This document shows positions 42,333-52,700 of a stretch of DNA of 64,000 nt, piece by piece. The translations under genes and the position numbers were made by a program. The stretch's first letter is position 1. Every line of letters begins with the position of its first letter. The stretch is from Amycolatopsis sp. WAC 01376 (GTDB lineage Bacteria > Actinomycetota > Actinomycetes > Mycobacteriales > Pseudonocardiaceae): the NCBI RefSeq assembly GCF_003947415.1, contig NZ_QHKL01000003.1, positions 1,178,001-1,242,000 on the forward strand, given 5' to 3'. The notes beneath the pieces are model-generated. The model was not told the DNA's origin. It searched no databases and saw nothing but the letters and a program-made list of their open reading frames with translations.

Positions 42333-43166
42333 GTGGGAGAACCGGTCACGGGCACGGCCGCGGGAGTACCGTTCACAGTTTTGCCGCCATCGGCCGAGGT
42401 CAGCGGTCCCGCGCCGGTGGTCGTCGCTTGGCACATGATCGACGCGCCCCGTTCCGACGCCGCGTTCGCGGCCGCGTTGCCGCTGGCGGGGGTGCCTGCG
42501 TGGCGGGTGTACCTCGGAATGCCGTTGTGCGGCGCGAGAATGGTCGACGGCTCGATGGACGCCTTGCTCGAGCGGGCCCGGCGTGACGCGATGCTCGCCT
42601 ACGTCGACCCGGTCGTCGCGCAGGCCGCGCTGGAGTTCCCCGCCGCGCTGGCCGAACTGCGTGAACGCTTCGGTTTCGACTCGTCCAGGATGGCCGTCGT
42701 CGGCGGTTCGCTCGGCGGTGCGGTGGCACTGACGATCCTGGCCACGCGGGAGATTCCGGTCCGCGCGGCGGTCCTGATCAACCCCGCCGTGCGGGCGCGT
42801 TCGGTGATCGGCCTGGTCGAAGACATGCTGGAACAGGCATATCCGTGGAGCGACGAAGCAGAACGAGCGGCGGATCAGCTCGACTTCGTCGCACGATCGG
42901 GTGAAATCTCGGCGCGAGACGAGCAGGTTCCGTTGCTGCTCGTCAGCGGCGAGGGCGACTATCCGTCCCTGCGCACCGATGCCGACGACCTGGTCGCCGC
43001 GTTGCGTGAGCGGTACGCCCGTCCGGACGACGTCCGCCTGGCCAGGCTGCCCGGTCTCGCGCATCCGCTGGCCGAAGAGCCGGGCATCGAACCCGCGCCG
43101 CAGTTGCCGATCGCGAAACTGGTCGACGACACGGTCACCGAGTGGCTGGAGCGCCGTCTGGCTTGA
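42333..43166 (+). CDS. Alpha/beta hydrolase
   Basis: 277-residue alpha/beta hydrolase. Nucleophile elbow GGSLGG, an acidic residue after [11 protein letters not shown] and the C-terminal His in [13 protein letters not shown] complete a Ser-Asp-His triad. No signal peptide, so cytoplasmic. GTG 42333 is preferred (GAGGAAGGA upstream) over a TTG at 42258 inside the promoter region. Its stop lies 6 nt from the stop of the convergent membrane protein. Substrate unknown; esterase of small esters is the default guess. Confidence 0.82.
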   Translation: MGEPVTGTAAGVPFTVLPPSAEVSGPAPVVVAWHMIDAPRSDAAFAAALPLAGVPAWRVYLGMPLCGARMVDGSMDALLERARRDAMLAYVDPVVAQAALEFPAALAELRERFGFDSSRMAVVGGSLGGAVALTILATREIPVRAAVLINPAVRARSVIGLVEDMLEQAYPWSDEAERAADQLDFVARSGEISARDEQVPLLLVSGEGDYPSLRTDADDLVAALRERYARPDDVRLARLPGLAHPLAEEPGIEPAPQLPIAKLVDDTVTEWLERRLA

Positions 43167-43172
43167 CACGCG

Positions 43173-44096
43173 TCAGCAGGCGGGCGGCGGGACCGATCGG
43201 GGCGGGCCGAATTCGAGGCGCAGCTTGTCGGTCTTCGGGATCACGAACGCGACGCCGGTCGAGGCCCGCCAGTTCCCCGGGAGGAAGACGTACTGGCCGC
43301 CGGACTGGAGCAGCAGCTTCAGCCCGGTGTACCGGTACTTGTACGCCGATTCGGCGTCGGCGCATTTCACCTGCGTGACACCGTTCGCGGTGAGGTTGAG
43401 GCTTTCCGCGCTGTACAAGGTCGCGGCCGGTCGCGTCGGGATCACCCCGGAGGCCTCGAAGGCGCGGCTGGTGCCGACGGCTCCCGAGTAGTCGCCGACG
43501 GACCAGAAGAGGCCGATGCTCACCAGAACGTAGCCGGTCACCAATTCCGCGACGTTCGAACGGCCGCTCGCCGTTCTGTGCGAGGTCCAGTGACGCCAGG
43601 CGAAGAGCACCATCAGGACACCGATCGCGAAGCCGACCCCGGGAGCGCCGGGATGGTCGCGAAAGGGTTCCGGGTCGAGGGCGATCGCCGTCGACGAGAC
43701 GAGGAGCGCTAGGCCGAGCACGCCGGCGACCGGGGCGCAGATCCGCAGCAGGCGGTTCCAGACATTCTCGCCGAGCCGCAGCTTCAGGAACCGGGTCAGG
43801 ATCAGGAAGAGCAGCACCGCGCCCGCCGTGCCGGTCAGCGGCAGGAGCATGCCGTCGACACCTCGCCCGAAGATCTCGTCCGGTGTCTGGCCTAGCAGCG
43901 TGTAGTGCACGCGGAAGTAGATGAAGTACGTCTGCGTGTAGACGAGCCCGAAGTAGTAGAGCAACGCGGTGAGCAGGGTGGTGTTGGCCAGCGCGGTGCC
44001 GATCAGCCTGAGCGCGCGCGACGGGTCGGCCGCCGGCTCGCCGACGGCGGGCTCGGGTCTGCGGAGGCCCCGGCGGACTGAGCGCCGGACGCTCAT
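43173..44096 (-). CDS. Multipass membrane protein with extracytoplasmic C-terminal domain
   Basis: 307-residue protein. Five or so membrane helices occupy residues 30-205 (NTTLLTALLYYFGLVY, AVLLFLILTRFL, VLGLALLVSS, VGFAIGVLMVLFAW, LVTGYVLVSIGLFW), and the last ~100 residues form a polar domain with AESLNLTANGVTQVKCAD and GQYVFLPGNWRAST. ATG 44096 overlaps the stop of the lipoprotein gene, so the two are coupled and may work as a complex in the envelope. Family not recognised. Confidence 0.75.
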   Translation of the reverse strand: MSVRRSVRRGLRRPEPAVGEPAADPSRALRLIGTALANTTLLTALLYYFGLVYTQTYFIYFRVHYTLLGQTPDEIFGRGVDGMLLPLTGTAGAVLLFLILTRFLKLRLGENVWNRLLRICAPVAGVLGLALLVSSTAIALDPEPFRDHPGAPGVGFAIGVLMVLFAWRHWTSHRTASGRSNVAELVTGYVLVSIGLFWSVGDYSGAVGTSRAFEASGVIPTRPAATLYSAESLNLTANGVTQVKCADAESAYKYRYTGLKLLLQSGGQYVFLPGNWRASTGVAFVIPKTDKLRLEFGPPRSVPPPAC

Positions 44097-44599
44097 CCGC
44101 CCGTGGTTTCGCTCGGTGCGGTGCTTTCCGGCTTCGAGGGAGCGGAGCTTTCCTCCGTCGTCTCGCTCGTACACGACCTGGCCACGATCTTGACAGTTTT
44201 GCCGGGGAGAACCGGATTCGGCCCGATACTGAGGATGCAGTCACCCGCGTCCGGGTTCGGGATCACCACCGAGACACCGCACCGCCGGGGACTCTTGCAG
44301 AGGTCCGCGAGGTTCTGCTCGATCGCGTTCTTGGCGGTGGTGGGATCGGTGCCGAGCAGGTCGCTGTTGTACTTGATGGGGCTTCCGGGAACCACGGGCG
44401 GGCGGGGTTCCTCGGTACGCCGGGGTCCCGGCCCGGTCGGGGCCGCCTCGGAGGACGCCGTCGGGGCGGTCTCCGTCGTCACCTCGCTGCCGGTGGTCAG
44501 ATCCGCCGGAGCGGTGTCGCGGGGAGCCGAGGCCCCGCCGCAGGCCGCCGTGAACCCGAGAGCGGCGATCGCGATAGCCGTGCCGAACAGCCGTTTCAT
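44093..44599 (-). CDS. Lipoprotein of unknown function
   Basis: 168-residue predicted lipoprotein: signal sequence RLFGTAIAIAALGFTAAC with lipobox TAAC (Cys ~20), a Thr/Pro/Ser-rich linker, then a folded domain with two Cys pairs (DLCKSPRRCG, GDCILS ... ARSC). A Thr/Ser-rich tail follows. ATG 44599 is taken; GTG 44608 adds three residues. Coupled to the membrane protein downstream. It is probably anchored outside the membrane next to that protein. Confidence 0.8.
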   Translation of the reverse strand: MKRLFGTAIAIAALGFTAACGGASAPRDTAPADLTTGSEVTTETAPTASSEAAPTGPGPRRTEEPRPPVVPGSPIKYNSDLLGTDPTTAKNAIEQNLADLCKSPRRCGVSVVIPNPDAGDCILSIGPNPVLPGKTVKIVARSCTSETTEESSAPSKPESTAPSETTGG

Positions 44600-44778
44600 G
44601 GACCTCACCGTCCCTGGGAAGACGTCCTTCTGAGTAAGGACGCAGAACGACGGCCTCCTGATACGTCCCGGCTTGGGCCATTCGGGCGTATTTCGCCGCT
44701 TTCGCCCTTTCGGGCAGTCCGGGGTGGACCGGCACGCGACAACTTCATCGCCTGGCCTTCCGACACGCCGTGTTTTAT

Positions 44779-44797
44779 GTTAAGAAACTTTACTAAC
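44779..44797. promoter_or_regulatory. AT-rich imperfect palindrome before the permease gene
   Basis: GTTAAGAAACTTTACTAAC has complementary outer GTTA/TAAC and inner AAA/TTT steps, resembling ROK-family repressor sites. It lies 18 nt before the TTG start and stands out against the GC-rich background. Confidence 0.5.
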
Positions 44798-44814
44798 TAA
44801 GAGGGAGGCGCGTT

Positions 44815-46227
44815 TTGAGTTCATCCCCGCTGCCGGGGCTCGAGCGGAAGATCGGGCCGCTCCAGGCGACCGCCATCAACATGACCCAGATGTGCGGCAT
44901 CGGCCCGTTCGTCACCATCCCCGCGATGGTGGTGACCCTCGGCGGCCCGCAGGCCATGTTCGGCTGGCTCATCGGCGCGGTCATCGCGCTGGCCGACGGC
45001 CTGATCTGGGCCGAACTCGGCGCCGCCCTCCCCGGCGCCGGCGGTACTTACGTGTACCTGCGCGAGGCGTTCGGCTCCCGGACCGGCAGGCTCATGCCGT
45101 TCCTGTTCGCGTGGAGCGCGGTGCTGTTCATCCCGCTGATCATGTCCACCGGCATCATCGGGCTCGTCCAGTATCTCGGGTACCTGATCCCGGGGGTGGC
45201 CGACGACGGCGGGACCACCGGGCTCGGCAAGGTCATCGGCCTCGGCGTCATCGTCCTGATCGTGCTGGCGCTGTTCCGCAGGATCGGCGAGATCGGGAAG
45301 CTGACCACCGTCCTGTTCGCGATCATGCTGTTCGCCGCGCTCTCGGTGATCGTCGCCGCCTTCACGCATTTCGACGGCGCGCAAGCGTTCGCGTTCACGC
45401 CGGGCGCGTTCTCCTTCGACGGCGGCGCGTTCTGGGCGGGGCTCGGCGCCGGCCTGATCATCGCCATCTACGACTACCTCGGCTACAACACCAGCGCCTA
45501 CCTCGGCGGCGAGGTGCGTGACCCCGGCCGGACGCTGCCGCGATCGATCATCCTCTCGATCCTCGGCATCATGAGCCTGTACTTCCTGCTGCAGCTCGGC
45601 GTGCTCGGCTCGGTCCCGCTGGAGGAATTGAAGAACGCCACTTCGGTCGCCTCCACCGTGCTGGAACAGGCTTGGGGCACGGGCGCGGCGAAGGTCATCA
45701 CCGTGTTCATCGTGATCGCCGCGATCGGCTCGGTGTTCGCCGGTCTGCTCGGCGGCTCGCGGGTCCCGTTCGAGGCCGCGCGCGATAAGGTGTTCCTGCC
45801 GGTGTTCGCCCGACTGCACCCGAAACTGAACCTGCCGACGGCCGGTGTGCTCACGATGGGCGTCATCGCCGCGATCGGCTCGCTGTTCACGCTGACCGCG
45901 GTGATCAACGCGGCGGTGACGGTGCTGGTGCTCATCCAGTCGCTCGCGCAGGTCGCGGCGATCGTCGTGCTGCGGCGACGGCGGCCGGAACTGGAGCGGC
46001 CGTACCGCCAATGGCTCTACCCGATCCCGACGGTCATCGCGCTGCTCGGCTGGGTCTACATCTACTTCTCCGCCACCTGGCTTTCGATCGGGCTTTCGGT
46101 GGGCTGGATCGCGCTCGGCGTGGCGGCGTTCCTCGCCTACGCGAAGGCGGAGCGCGTGTGGCCGTTCGGGCCCAAGGGAATCCAGGAATCGTTCGCGGGG
46201 GCGGCAGCAGAGGGGAACGTGCGGTGA
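44815..46227 (+). CDS. APC-superfamily amino acid/polyamine permease
   Basis: 470-residue permease with twelve hydrophobic segments; GPFVTIPAMVVTLGGP in helix 1 region and GGSRVPFEAARDKVFLP before helix 9 are typical of APC amine/amino acid transporters. A TTG start is used, with GGGAGG 6 nt upstream. The stop overlaps the ROK kinase start (GTGA), an unusual partnership because ROK kinases act on sugars; an amino-sugar-linked or novel substrate may be moved. The AT-rich palindrome at the promoter may be the operator. Confidence 0.9.
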   Translation: MSSSPLPGLERKIGPLQATAINMTQMCGIGPFVTIPAMVVTLGGPQAMFGWLIGAVIALADGLIWAELGAALPGAGGTYVYLREAFGSRTGRLMPFLFAWSAVLFIPLIMSTGIIGLVQYLGYLIPGVADDGGTTGLGKVIGLGVIVLIVLALFRRIGEIGKLTTVLFAIMLFAALSVIVAAFTHFDGAQAFAFTPGAFSFDGGAFWAGLGAGLIIAIYDYLGYNTSAYLGGEVRDPGRTLPRSIILSILGIMSLYFLLQLGVLGSVPLEELKNATSVASTVLEQAWGTGAAKVITVFIVIAAIGSVFAGLLGGSRVPFEAARDKVFLPVFARLHPKLNLPTAGVLTMGVIAAIGSLFTLTAVINAAVTVLVLIQSLAQVAAIVVLRRRRPELERPYRQWLYPIPTVIALLGWVYIYFSATWLSIGLSVGWIALGVAAFLAYAKAERVWPFGPKGIQESFAGAAAEGNVR

Positions 46228-47123
46228 CGGGGGACGAACTGATCCTGGGGATCGACTTCGGCGGGACGAAGGTCGCGATCGGGCTGGCCGACAGAGCCGG
46301 GACCCTGCTGGTCACCCGGCGGCTCGACACCGACGCGCAGGCGGGCGCCGGGCAGGTGGTCAGCCGTGCGCTCGCCGCGGCACGGAAACTGCTCGCCGAC
46401 GAAGGCGCCGCGGACGCCCTTGTCGCGATCGGCGTCGTCAGCCCCGGCATCGTGCTGGAGGACCGCATCCTGCTGGCCCCCAACGTGCCGGGCTGGGAGG
46501 AACTGCGGCTGCGCGAACTCGTCGCCGCGGAGTTCGAAGGCGTGCCGATCGAGGTGGGCACCGACGCCAAGGCGGCGGCGCTCGCGGAATGGCGGTGGGG
46601 GGCGCTGGCGGACACCGATCCGGCGGTCTTCCTCTCCTTGGGGACCGGGATCGCCGCGGCGATCCTGGTCGGCGGACGGCTGCTGGCCGGCGCCAACGGA
46701 GCTGCGGGCGAGATCGGGTACAACCTCCGCTCGCCACAGGACACCGACGGGTTCTCCGGCGGAGCGGCGCCGCTGGAAGAGGCCGTCGGTGGGCGTGGGC
46801 TGGGCGGCCGGGCGAGTGTGCTGCTCGGCCGCCCGGTAACCGCGGGTGAATTGTTCGGCCTCGCCAGGGAAAACGCACAGGCCAAGGAATTGGTCGGAGC
46901 GGCGCTCGACGAACTGTCGATGCACGTCGCGAACCTCGCCATCGCGCTCGACCCGCGGCGCATCGCCGTCGGTGGGGGACTGGTGCGCTCGGCCGACGTC
47001 CTGCTGCCCGCGCTGCGAGACCGGCTGGCCCAGGCCGTGCCGTTCCCGCCGGAACTGGTGGCGGCGAAGTTCGACCAGGACGCGTCCCTGCTGGGCGCGA
47101 TCGCGATCGCGCTGGACGCCTAG
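46224..47123 (+). CDS. ROK-family sugar kinase lacking the zinc motif
   Basis: 299-residue ROK kinase with the ATP-binding DFGGTK at residues 11-16, SPGIVLEDRILLAPNVPGWE and LSLGTGIAAA. No N-terminal HTH, so an enzyme rather than a repressor. The usual zinc segment (CxCGxxGC after ExxGH) is absent: GEIGYNLRSPQDTDGFSGG has neither His nor Cys. Some ROK enzymes lack it, but glucokinases of actinomycetes normally keep it. Coupled to the APC permease. Substrate unknown; N-acylated amino sugars or glucose-like sugars are possible. Confidence 0.88.
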   Translation: MTGDELILGIDFGGTKVAIGLADRAGTLLVTRRLDTDAQAGAGQVVSRALAAARKLLADEGAADALVAIGVVSPGIVLEDRILLAPNVPGWEELRLRELVAAEFEGVPIEVGTDAKAAALAEWRWGALADTDPAVFLSLGTGIAAAILVGGRLLAGANGAAGEIGYNLRSPQDTDGFSGGAAPLEEAVGGRGLGGRASVLLGRPVTAGELFGLARENAQAKELVGAALDELSMHVANLAIALDPRRIAVGGGLVRSADVLLPALRDRLAQAVPFPPELVAAKFDQDASLLGAIAIALDA

Positions 47124-47138
47124 CGCGATCACCGACCG

Positions 47139-47187
47139 AAGCCGCCGGGCCTTCGCTAGATCCGATCTAGCGAAGGCCCGGCGGCTT
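47139..47187. terminator. 49-nt near-perfect palindrome, terminator
   Basis: Arms 47139-47162 and 47164-47187 (AAGCCGCCGGGCCTTCGCTA...) are 24-bp perfect complements around a single central C, followed by TTTCT. It lies 15 nt after the ROK kinase stop and 37 nt before the next start. Confidence 0.85.
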
Positions 47188-47224
47188 TCTCGCGCCTAAG
47201 GGGTGAGGCGAGAGGAGGTCGGCC

Positions 47225-47797
47225 ATGGACGACAGTCCGCTGCGGGTCGCGGTGATCATCGGCAGCGTCCGCGAAGGGCGGGTGGGGGACGCCGTCGGCA
47301 AGTGGTTCACCGGCCGCGCGGAACACCGGGACGACCTCGTCACCGAAGTGCTCGACCTCGTCGAATTCGACCTGCCCGCCGGGCTGCCGGAACCGCCGTC
47401 CGCCGACATGAAGCGATTCGCGAGGCTGGTCGACGAGGCCGAGGCGTTCGTCGTCGTCACCCCCGAGTACAACCGCAGCTTCCCCGCGTCGCTCAAGCAG
47501 GCGATCGACTGCGCCTACGACGAGTGGCGTGCGAAGCCGGTCGGGTTCGTCTCCTACGGCTACCGTTCGCAGGGTCTCTACGCCGTCGAGCAGCTGCGCA
47601 CGATCTTCACCGAACTGCACACGGTGACCATGCGCGACAGCGTGGCCTTCAACCTCCTCGACGGCACCTTCGCCCGCGACGGCACCCCCTTCGACACCGA
47701 CGGGCAGGGCCAGGCCGTGACCACCTTGCTCGACGAACTCGTCTGGTGGGGCCTCGCCCTGCGCGAAGCACGCGCCAACCGTCCTTACGTCTGCTGA
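47225..47797 (+). CDS. NADPH-dependent FMN reductase family protein
   Basis: 190-residue flavodoxin-like reductase. [13 protein letters not shown] near the N-terminus binds the FMN phosphate, and [17 protein letters not shown] with SYGYRSQG flank the isoalloxazine site. GAGAGGAGGTC precedes the ATG. It reduces quinones, chromate-like or azo substrates in relatives. It lies 24 nt before the ABC transporter genes and may share their promoter, so a role in detoxification with the exporter is likely but not shown. Confidence 0.9.
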   Translation: MDDSPLRVAVIIGSVREGRVGDAVGKWFTGRAEHRDDLVTEVLDLVEFDLPAGLPEPPSADMKRFARLVDEAEAFVVVTPEYNRSFPASLKQAIDCAYDEWRAKPVGFVSYGYRSQGLYAVEQLRTIFTELHTVTMRDSVAFNLLDGTFARDGTPFDTDGQGQAVTTLLDELVWWGLALREARANRPYVC

Positions 47798-47820
47798 AAG
47801 CTTCTGAAAGGAAAACGAAA

Positions 47821-48801
47821 ATGAGTGAACTGGCCATCGAAGCCTCGGGGCTGGTCAAGGTGTTCGGGGAGAACCGGGCGGTCGACGGGATCGACCTGAA
47901 GGTCCCCGCGGGCACCGTGTACGGCGTCCTCGGACCGAACGGCGCCGGCAAGACCACCGCGGTGAAGATGCTCGCGACCCTGCTCCGCCCCAACGGCGGT
48001 GAAGCGCGCATCTTCGGCAAGGACGTCGTCCGCGAGGCCGACGCGGTCCGGTCCATGGTGAGCCTGACCGGGCAGTACGCCTCGGTCGACGAGGACCTGA
48101 CCGGGACCGAGAACCTGGTGCTGATCGGCAGGCTGACCGGGCACCGCAAACCGGCCGCCCGCGCGCGGGCGGCCGAACTGCTGGCGGCGTTCGGATTGTC
48201 CGAGGCCGCGGGGCGGCAGGTGAAGAACTACTCCGGCGGGATGCGGCGGCGGATCGACATCGCCGCGAGCATCCTCAACACCCCGGACGTGCTCTTCCTC
48301 GACGAGCCGACCACCGGTCTCGATCCCCGCAGCCGCAACCAGGTCTGGGACATCGTGCGAGCGATCGTGGAGCACGGCACCACCGTCCTGCTGACCACGC
48401 AGTACCTCGACGAGGCCGATCAGCTGGCCTCCCGGATCGCGGTGATCGACCACGGCAAGGTGATCGCCGAAGGCACCAAGGGGCAGCTGAAGGCCTCGGT
48501 CGGCGCGGGCGCGGTCCACGTCCGGCTGCGGGAGGCCGATCAGCGTTCCGAAGCCGAGGCGCTGCTCGTCCGCACCTTGCAGGCGCAGGTGGTGCTCGAA
48601 TCGGACCCGGTCGCGCTGACCGCGCGGCTTTCGGGCGAGAGCACCGAACAGGGCGCCGCCGAACACGCCTCGCACGCGCTGGGCGAACTCGCCCGCGCGG
48701 GAATCATCGTCGACACCTTCTCCCTCGGCCAGCCGAGCCTCGACGAGGTCTTCCTGGCCCTGACCGACCGCACCGCCACGCCTGAGGAGAGTGCAGCTTG
48801 A
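47821..48801 (+). CDS. DrrA-type ABC transporter ATP-binding protein
   Basis: 326-residue ABC ATPase of the daunorubicin-resistance type. Walker [10 protein letters not shown] (near residue 40), signature YSGGMRRR, Walker [17 protein letters not shown], and the C-terminal ~80-residue domain ([15 protein letters not shown]) found in DrrA-like proteins. GAAAGGAAAACGAAA lies upstream. Energises the permease encoded next to export a hydrophobic drug-like compound or lipid. Confidence 0.95.
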   Translation: MSELAIEASGLVKVFGENRAVDGIDLKVPAGTVYGVLGPNGAGKTTAVKMLATLLRPNGGEARIFGKDVVREADAVRSMVSLTGQYASVDEDLTGTENLVLIGRLTGHRKPAARARAAELLAAFGLSEAAGRQVKNYSGGMRRRIDIAASILNTPDVLFLDEPTTGLDPRSRNQVWDIVRAIVEHGTTVLLTTQYLDEADQLASRIAVIDHGKVIAEGTKGQLKASVGAGAVHVRLREADQRSEAEALLVRTLQAQVVLESDPVALTARLSGESTEQGAAEHASHALGELARAGIIVDTFSLGQPSLDEVFLALTDRTATPEESAA

Positions 48802-49649
48802 GTACCACGGCAGTCAAAGAAAACGAACCCGTCCTCGCGGCGCCGAAGCCCGAAGACCTCGCCGCCGTCCTGATCGCGAAGACGCGGCCACCGCGCCCCA
48901 GCGCGCTGTCGACCTCGGTCACCTTCGGGTGGCGCGCGATGCTGAAGATCAAGCACGTGCCCGAGCAGCTGTTCGACGTCACGGCGTTCCCGATCATGAT
49001 GACGCTGATGTTCACCTACCTGTTCGGCGGCGCGCTGTCCGGTTCGCCGACGGAGTACCTGCAGTTCGTGCTGCCGGGCATCATGGCCAGCAGCATCCTG
49101 ATGATCACCATGTACACCGGGATCTCGGTGAACACCGACATCGAGAAGGGCGTGTTCGACCGGTTCCGCACGCTGCCGATCTGGCGGCCGTCGGCGATGG
49201 TCGGCTACCTGCTCGGCGACATGCTGCGCTACCTCATCGCGTCGGTGGTGATCCTCGGCGTCGGCCTGATCATGGGCTTCCGGCCCGGCGGCGGATTCGG
49301 TGGCGTGGCCGCCGCGATCCTCCTGCTGCTGGCGTTCTCGTTCGCGTTCTCGTGGATCTGGACGATGTTCGGCCTGCTGCTGCGCAGCGAGAAGTCGGTG
49401 ATGGGCGTCAGCATGATGGTGCTGTTCCCGCTGACCTTCCTCAGCAACATCTACGTCGACCCGAAGACGATGCCGACCTGGTTGCAGGCCTTCGTCGACG
49501 TCAACCCGGTGACCCACGTGGTCGCGGCGGTCCGCTCGATGATGTCCGGCAACTGGGACGGCGGCGAGATCACCTGGGTGCTGATCGCCGGCGGAGTCAT
49601 CCTCGCGATCTTCGGCACGTTGACGATGCGGCTCTACAACCGGAAATGA
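48798..49649 (+). CDS. DrrB-type ABC transporter permease (ABC-2)
   Basis: 283-residue ABC-2 membrane subunit with six hydrophobic segments; [20 protein letters not shown] and [20 protein letters not shown] are typical of DrrB-type exporters. TTG start overlaps the ATPase stop (TTGA), so it is coupled. With the ATPase it forms a drug/lipid exporter; the substrate may be related to the reductase encoded upstream. A strong hairpin terminator lies 12 nt after its stop. Confidence 0.94.
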   Translation: MSTTAVKENEPVLAAPKPEDLAAVLIAKTRPPRPSALSTSVTFGWRAMLKIKHVPEQLFDVTAFPIMMTLMFTYLFGGALSGSPTEYLQFVLPGIMASSILMITMYTGISVNTDIEKGVFDRFRTLPIWRPSAMVGYLLGDMLRYLIASVVILGVGLIMGFRPGGGFGGVAAAILLLLAFSFAFSWIWTMFGLLLRSEKSVMGVSMMVLFPLTFLSNIYVDPKTMPTWLQAFVDVNPVTHVVAAVRSMMSGNWDGGEITWVLIAGGVILAIFGTLTMRLYNRK

Positions 49650-49660
49650 ACTGGGGGTGA

Positions 49661-49701
49661 CAAGGTCCCCTGGCGGCTCACAGCCGCCAGGGGACCTTGT
49701 C
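49661..49701. terminator. Bidirectional hairpin terminator
   Basis: ACAAGGTCCCCTGGCGGCT (49661-49679) and its complement (49683-49701) form a 19-bp stem with a 3-nt loop, between convergent genes; it overlaps the last codons of the AAA ATPase gene (stop at 49678). Followed by TCTT. Confidence 0.85.
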
Positions 49702-52700
49702 TTCGGGTGCGTAGCGGCACGAAGAACCGGTGGTGACCGACGCGCGCAGGTGCGCGGCCAGCGCCGGATGCTGCTCGTCGAGTTTGCGCAGGGTGTCGCG
49801 GATGCGGGCGGTCACCGTCTTGCGGGCGCGTTCGGCCTCGTCGCCGAGCCGCCTGGTGCGGCCGCCGAGCCCGGCCGCGGACCGCAGTTCGGCGAGCAGT
49901 GCGTCCCGTTCACGGTCCAGAGCCGCGGCGCGCGCGTCCTGGCCGAGCTCGGTCGCGGTGTCGATCAGTTCGTCGAGTTCGTCCAGCCGCGCGCGATACC
50001 GGGCTTTCGCCTCGTCGTCGAGGACGGCGTCCCCGCCGAGGCTCTTCGCGGCGACGACCTCCTCGCCTCCCGCGGGATCGAGCAGCCGGACGGCCGCCAC
50101 CTCCGAACCCGGCCTGCCGAGCAGGAAATGCAGGTCCCGCAACCCTTTCGAGTCCGGAAGGCGGGCAGTGACGCCGTCGAAGTGCAAGGTCCACACGGCT
50201 TCGTCGCGACGGAACTCGGCGGCGGGGGCGGGCGGCGCCTGCGCGCTGTTCCGCGTCCGCGCCACCCTGGACAGGATCTGCCGCATGCCGAACGCGGTGG
50301 CTTCTCTGTCCACTTCGGACAGCAGGGTCGCCGCGGCCGCCGCGTCGCCTTCGAGATTCCGGCCGAGCAAAGCCGCCGCCAGCCAGGACTTGGCCTCGGT
50401 CGCCCAGACCGTGGCCCTCAGCCGGTCCGCGGAGAGCGCGGCGCCACGAAGCCGGTCCACCGCGTCGTTCCAGCGTTCCTGCGCCAGATCGAGCCTGCCG
50501 AGCCAGAGGTCGACCGGGCCGGAGATCTCGCAGCCGTACAGGGAAACCAGCCATTCCCCGCTGTAGGGCGCGAGCAGTGCGCGGGCGGCTTCACAGCGTT
50601 CGGGATCGCGCGAGACCGCCGCCGTCTGCGCCTGACAGCGCAGCCACAACGCTTCCAGATCGCGAGGGTACGGTTTCGCGTCGCCCGCGAGATCGGTGAG
50701 CCGCACGGCCTCCCCGACGTCCTCACGGTGGGCCGCGGTGACCGCCTCCAGCAGACGGCTGTACGAGTACCCGCCGCGGGCGATCTCACGGTGCAATCCG
50801 GCGAGATCGTCGAACCGGCCCTCCAGGCACCACCGGGCCCACCGCTGCAACTGGTTCAGGTCACCGAAATGGGGATGCTCATCCCCCTCGTGGTCGGCGA
50901 GCACCTGCTGGATGTACGCCTCGGCTTCGGTGAACCGGCCTTGGAGGGTGGCGATGATGCTCTGGTCGATCCGGGAGGCAAGCTGCGAACTCGGCGCGCG
51001 GCCGGTGCTCGCCAGTGCGACGAATTCCTGATATTGCTCGAAATACCGGGGATCGCCCTGTTCGAGCAGCGCCACCCACTTGAACGACGCCGCGTAGTGC
51101 TCCAATTCCGGGTTCGCCGTGCGACGGCCGACCACGACCAGTTCGTCGGTGAGCCGTTCCCGTTCCGCGGCGCTGCCCGGCCCCCAGATCGCGTCGTGCC
51201 GGGCCCACAGACCGAACAGCAGAGCGGAATCGTCCTCATGGTCGCGGGCGGTCATCATGATGCGCGCGGACAGTTCCTGCGTCATCTCCTCGACGGTGAG
51301 TTCCTGTCCTGGCTCGCGGCCGCAAAGCCGCGCGTGTGCTTCGGTGAGCACCTTGACCGTCTCGTCGACCCGAAGGCTTTTGTGATCGGCGCGGACCAGG
51401 GTCAGCGCCAGCCTGGCGAGGAGATCGTCGTCGTCGAGTTCGTGGATGAGCGCGGAAACCTCGTCGAGTACCTGTCTGCCCTCGTCCGTCTCGTGGTGAC
51501 GCGTCAGGTGCGCGCCCAGTTCGAGGGCGATGCTCGCCTGCCGCCGCCGGTCCTCGGCGATCTCCATCGCCCGCCGGTAGTGCGTGGTCGTCTCTTCGAC
51601 GGCCATCCGGCCGGTGGCGTCGATCGCGGCGGCCAGCAACAGGTCGATGGCCTCGCCCGGATCGAGTTCGGGTCCGGCGAGCAGCGCGTGGCGGGCCAGG
51701 TCCGCGGGGAAGAGCCGGTCCCGTGACGTCGGCGTCTCACGGGCCGCCGCGACGACCGCGGCGTGCTGTTTCCGGCGGTCCTGTTCGGACAGGGCCGCGT
51801 ACAGCGTCTCGCGGACGAGGTCGTGGGCGAAGGCGAACCGGCCTTGCCCGTGCACCACGACCAGCCGTGCCGCGACGGCCTGGTCGAGCAGCCGGTCCAC
51901 CTGGGGCACGGGCGCCGAGGCCACGCCGGCGAGCAGCCTGCGGTGGAATTCCCTGCCGAGTACGGAGGCGGTGGTCAGCAGATCGAGAACAGGCTGGGGG
52001 AGCAGGGAAAGCCGTCTCTGCAGGGCATCGGCCACGCCGGGCGCGATGGTCTCCGCGGAACCGCCGCTGTGCCAGAGCCGCGCCGTCTGCTCGACGAAGA
52101 ACGGGTTGCCGCCGGTGCGGCGGTGGACTTCGGCGACCAACGCGTCTTCGGGCGCCGTGCCCGCCGTCCTGGCCATGAGCGTGCCGACCTCGTCCGGTTC
52201 GAGGCCGGTGAGCGTGACCGAAGTGGCCTTCGCGAGCAACGGCAGCATAAGCGAGCGAAGCGGGTGATCGGTCGCCTCGACCTCGACGTCCCGGTATGTG
52301 CCGATCAGCAGCAACCGTTCGAACCAGGTGTGCTGCGCGGCGAACTCGAGCAACCGCAGCGACGCGGCGTCGGCCCAGTGCAGATCGTCGAGCACCACCA
52401 CGATCGGCTGATCCTGGGAGGCGGCCACCAGCGCGCTCGTCACCGCGTCGTACAGCCGGAAGCCGTCCGCCGCGCCGTCGCCGCGGGCTTCACCGAGCAG
52501 GACGTCCAGTTCACTGTCGGCCATCGCGGCCCAGCGCCCCTGCCCGACCGCGCGCCGCAATCCGCGGATCACCTGGGTCCACGGCCAATAGCCCGGCGCG
52601 CTGGCCGAGTCCCAGCAAGACCCGTTGAGCACCAGGGCGCCGAGGTGTTTCGCCTCCTCGGCGGCGCCGGTGACGAGCGTGGTCTTGCCGATCCCGGCCT

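Noticed and set aside
47821-49649. Part of an antibiotic biosynthetic cluster (DrrAB, P450 nearby)
   Set aside because: No PKS, NRPS, terpene synthase or RiPP genes in the window; exporter and P450 lie in separate, opposite units.
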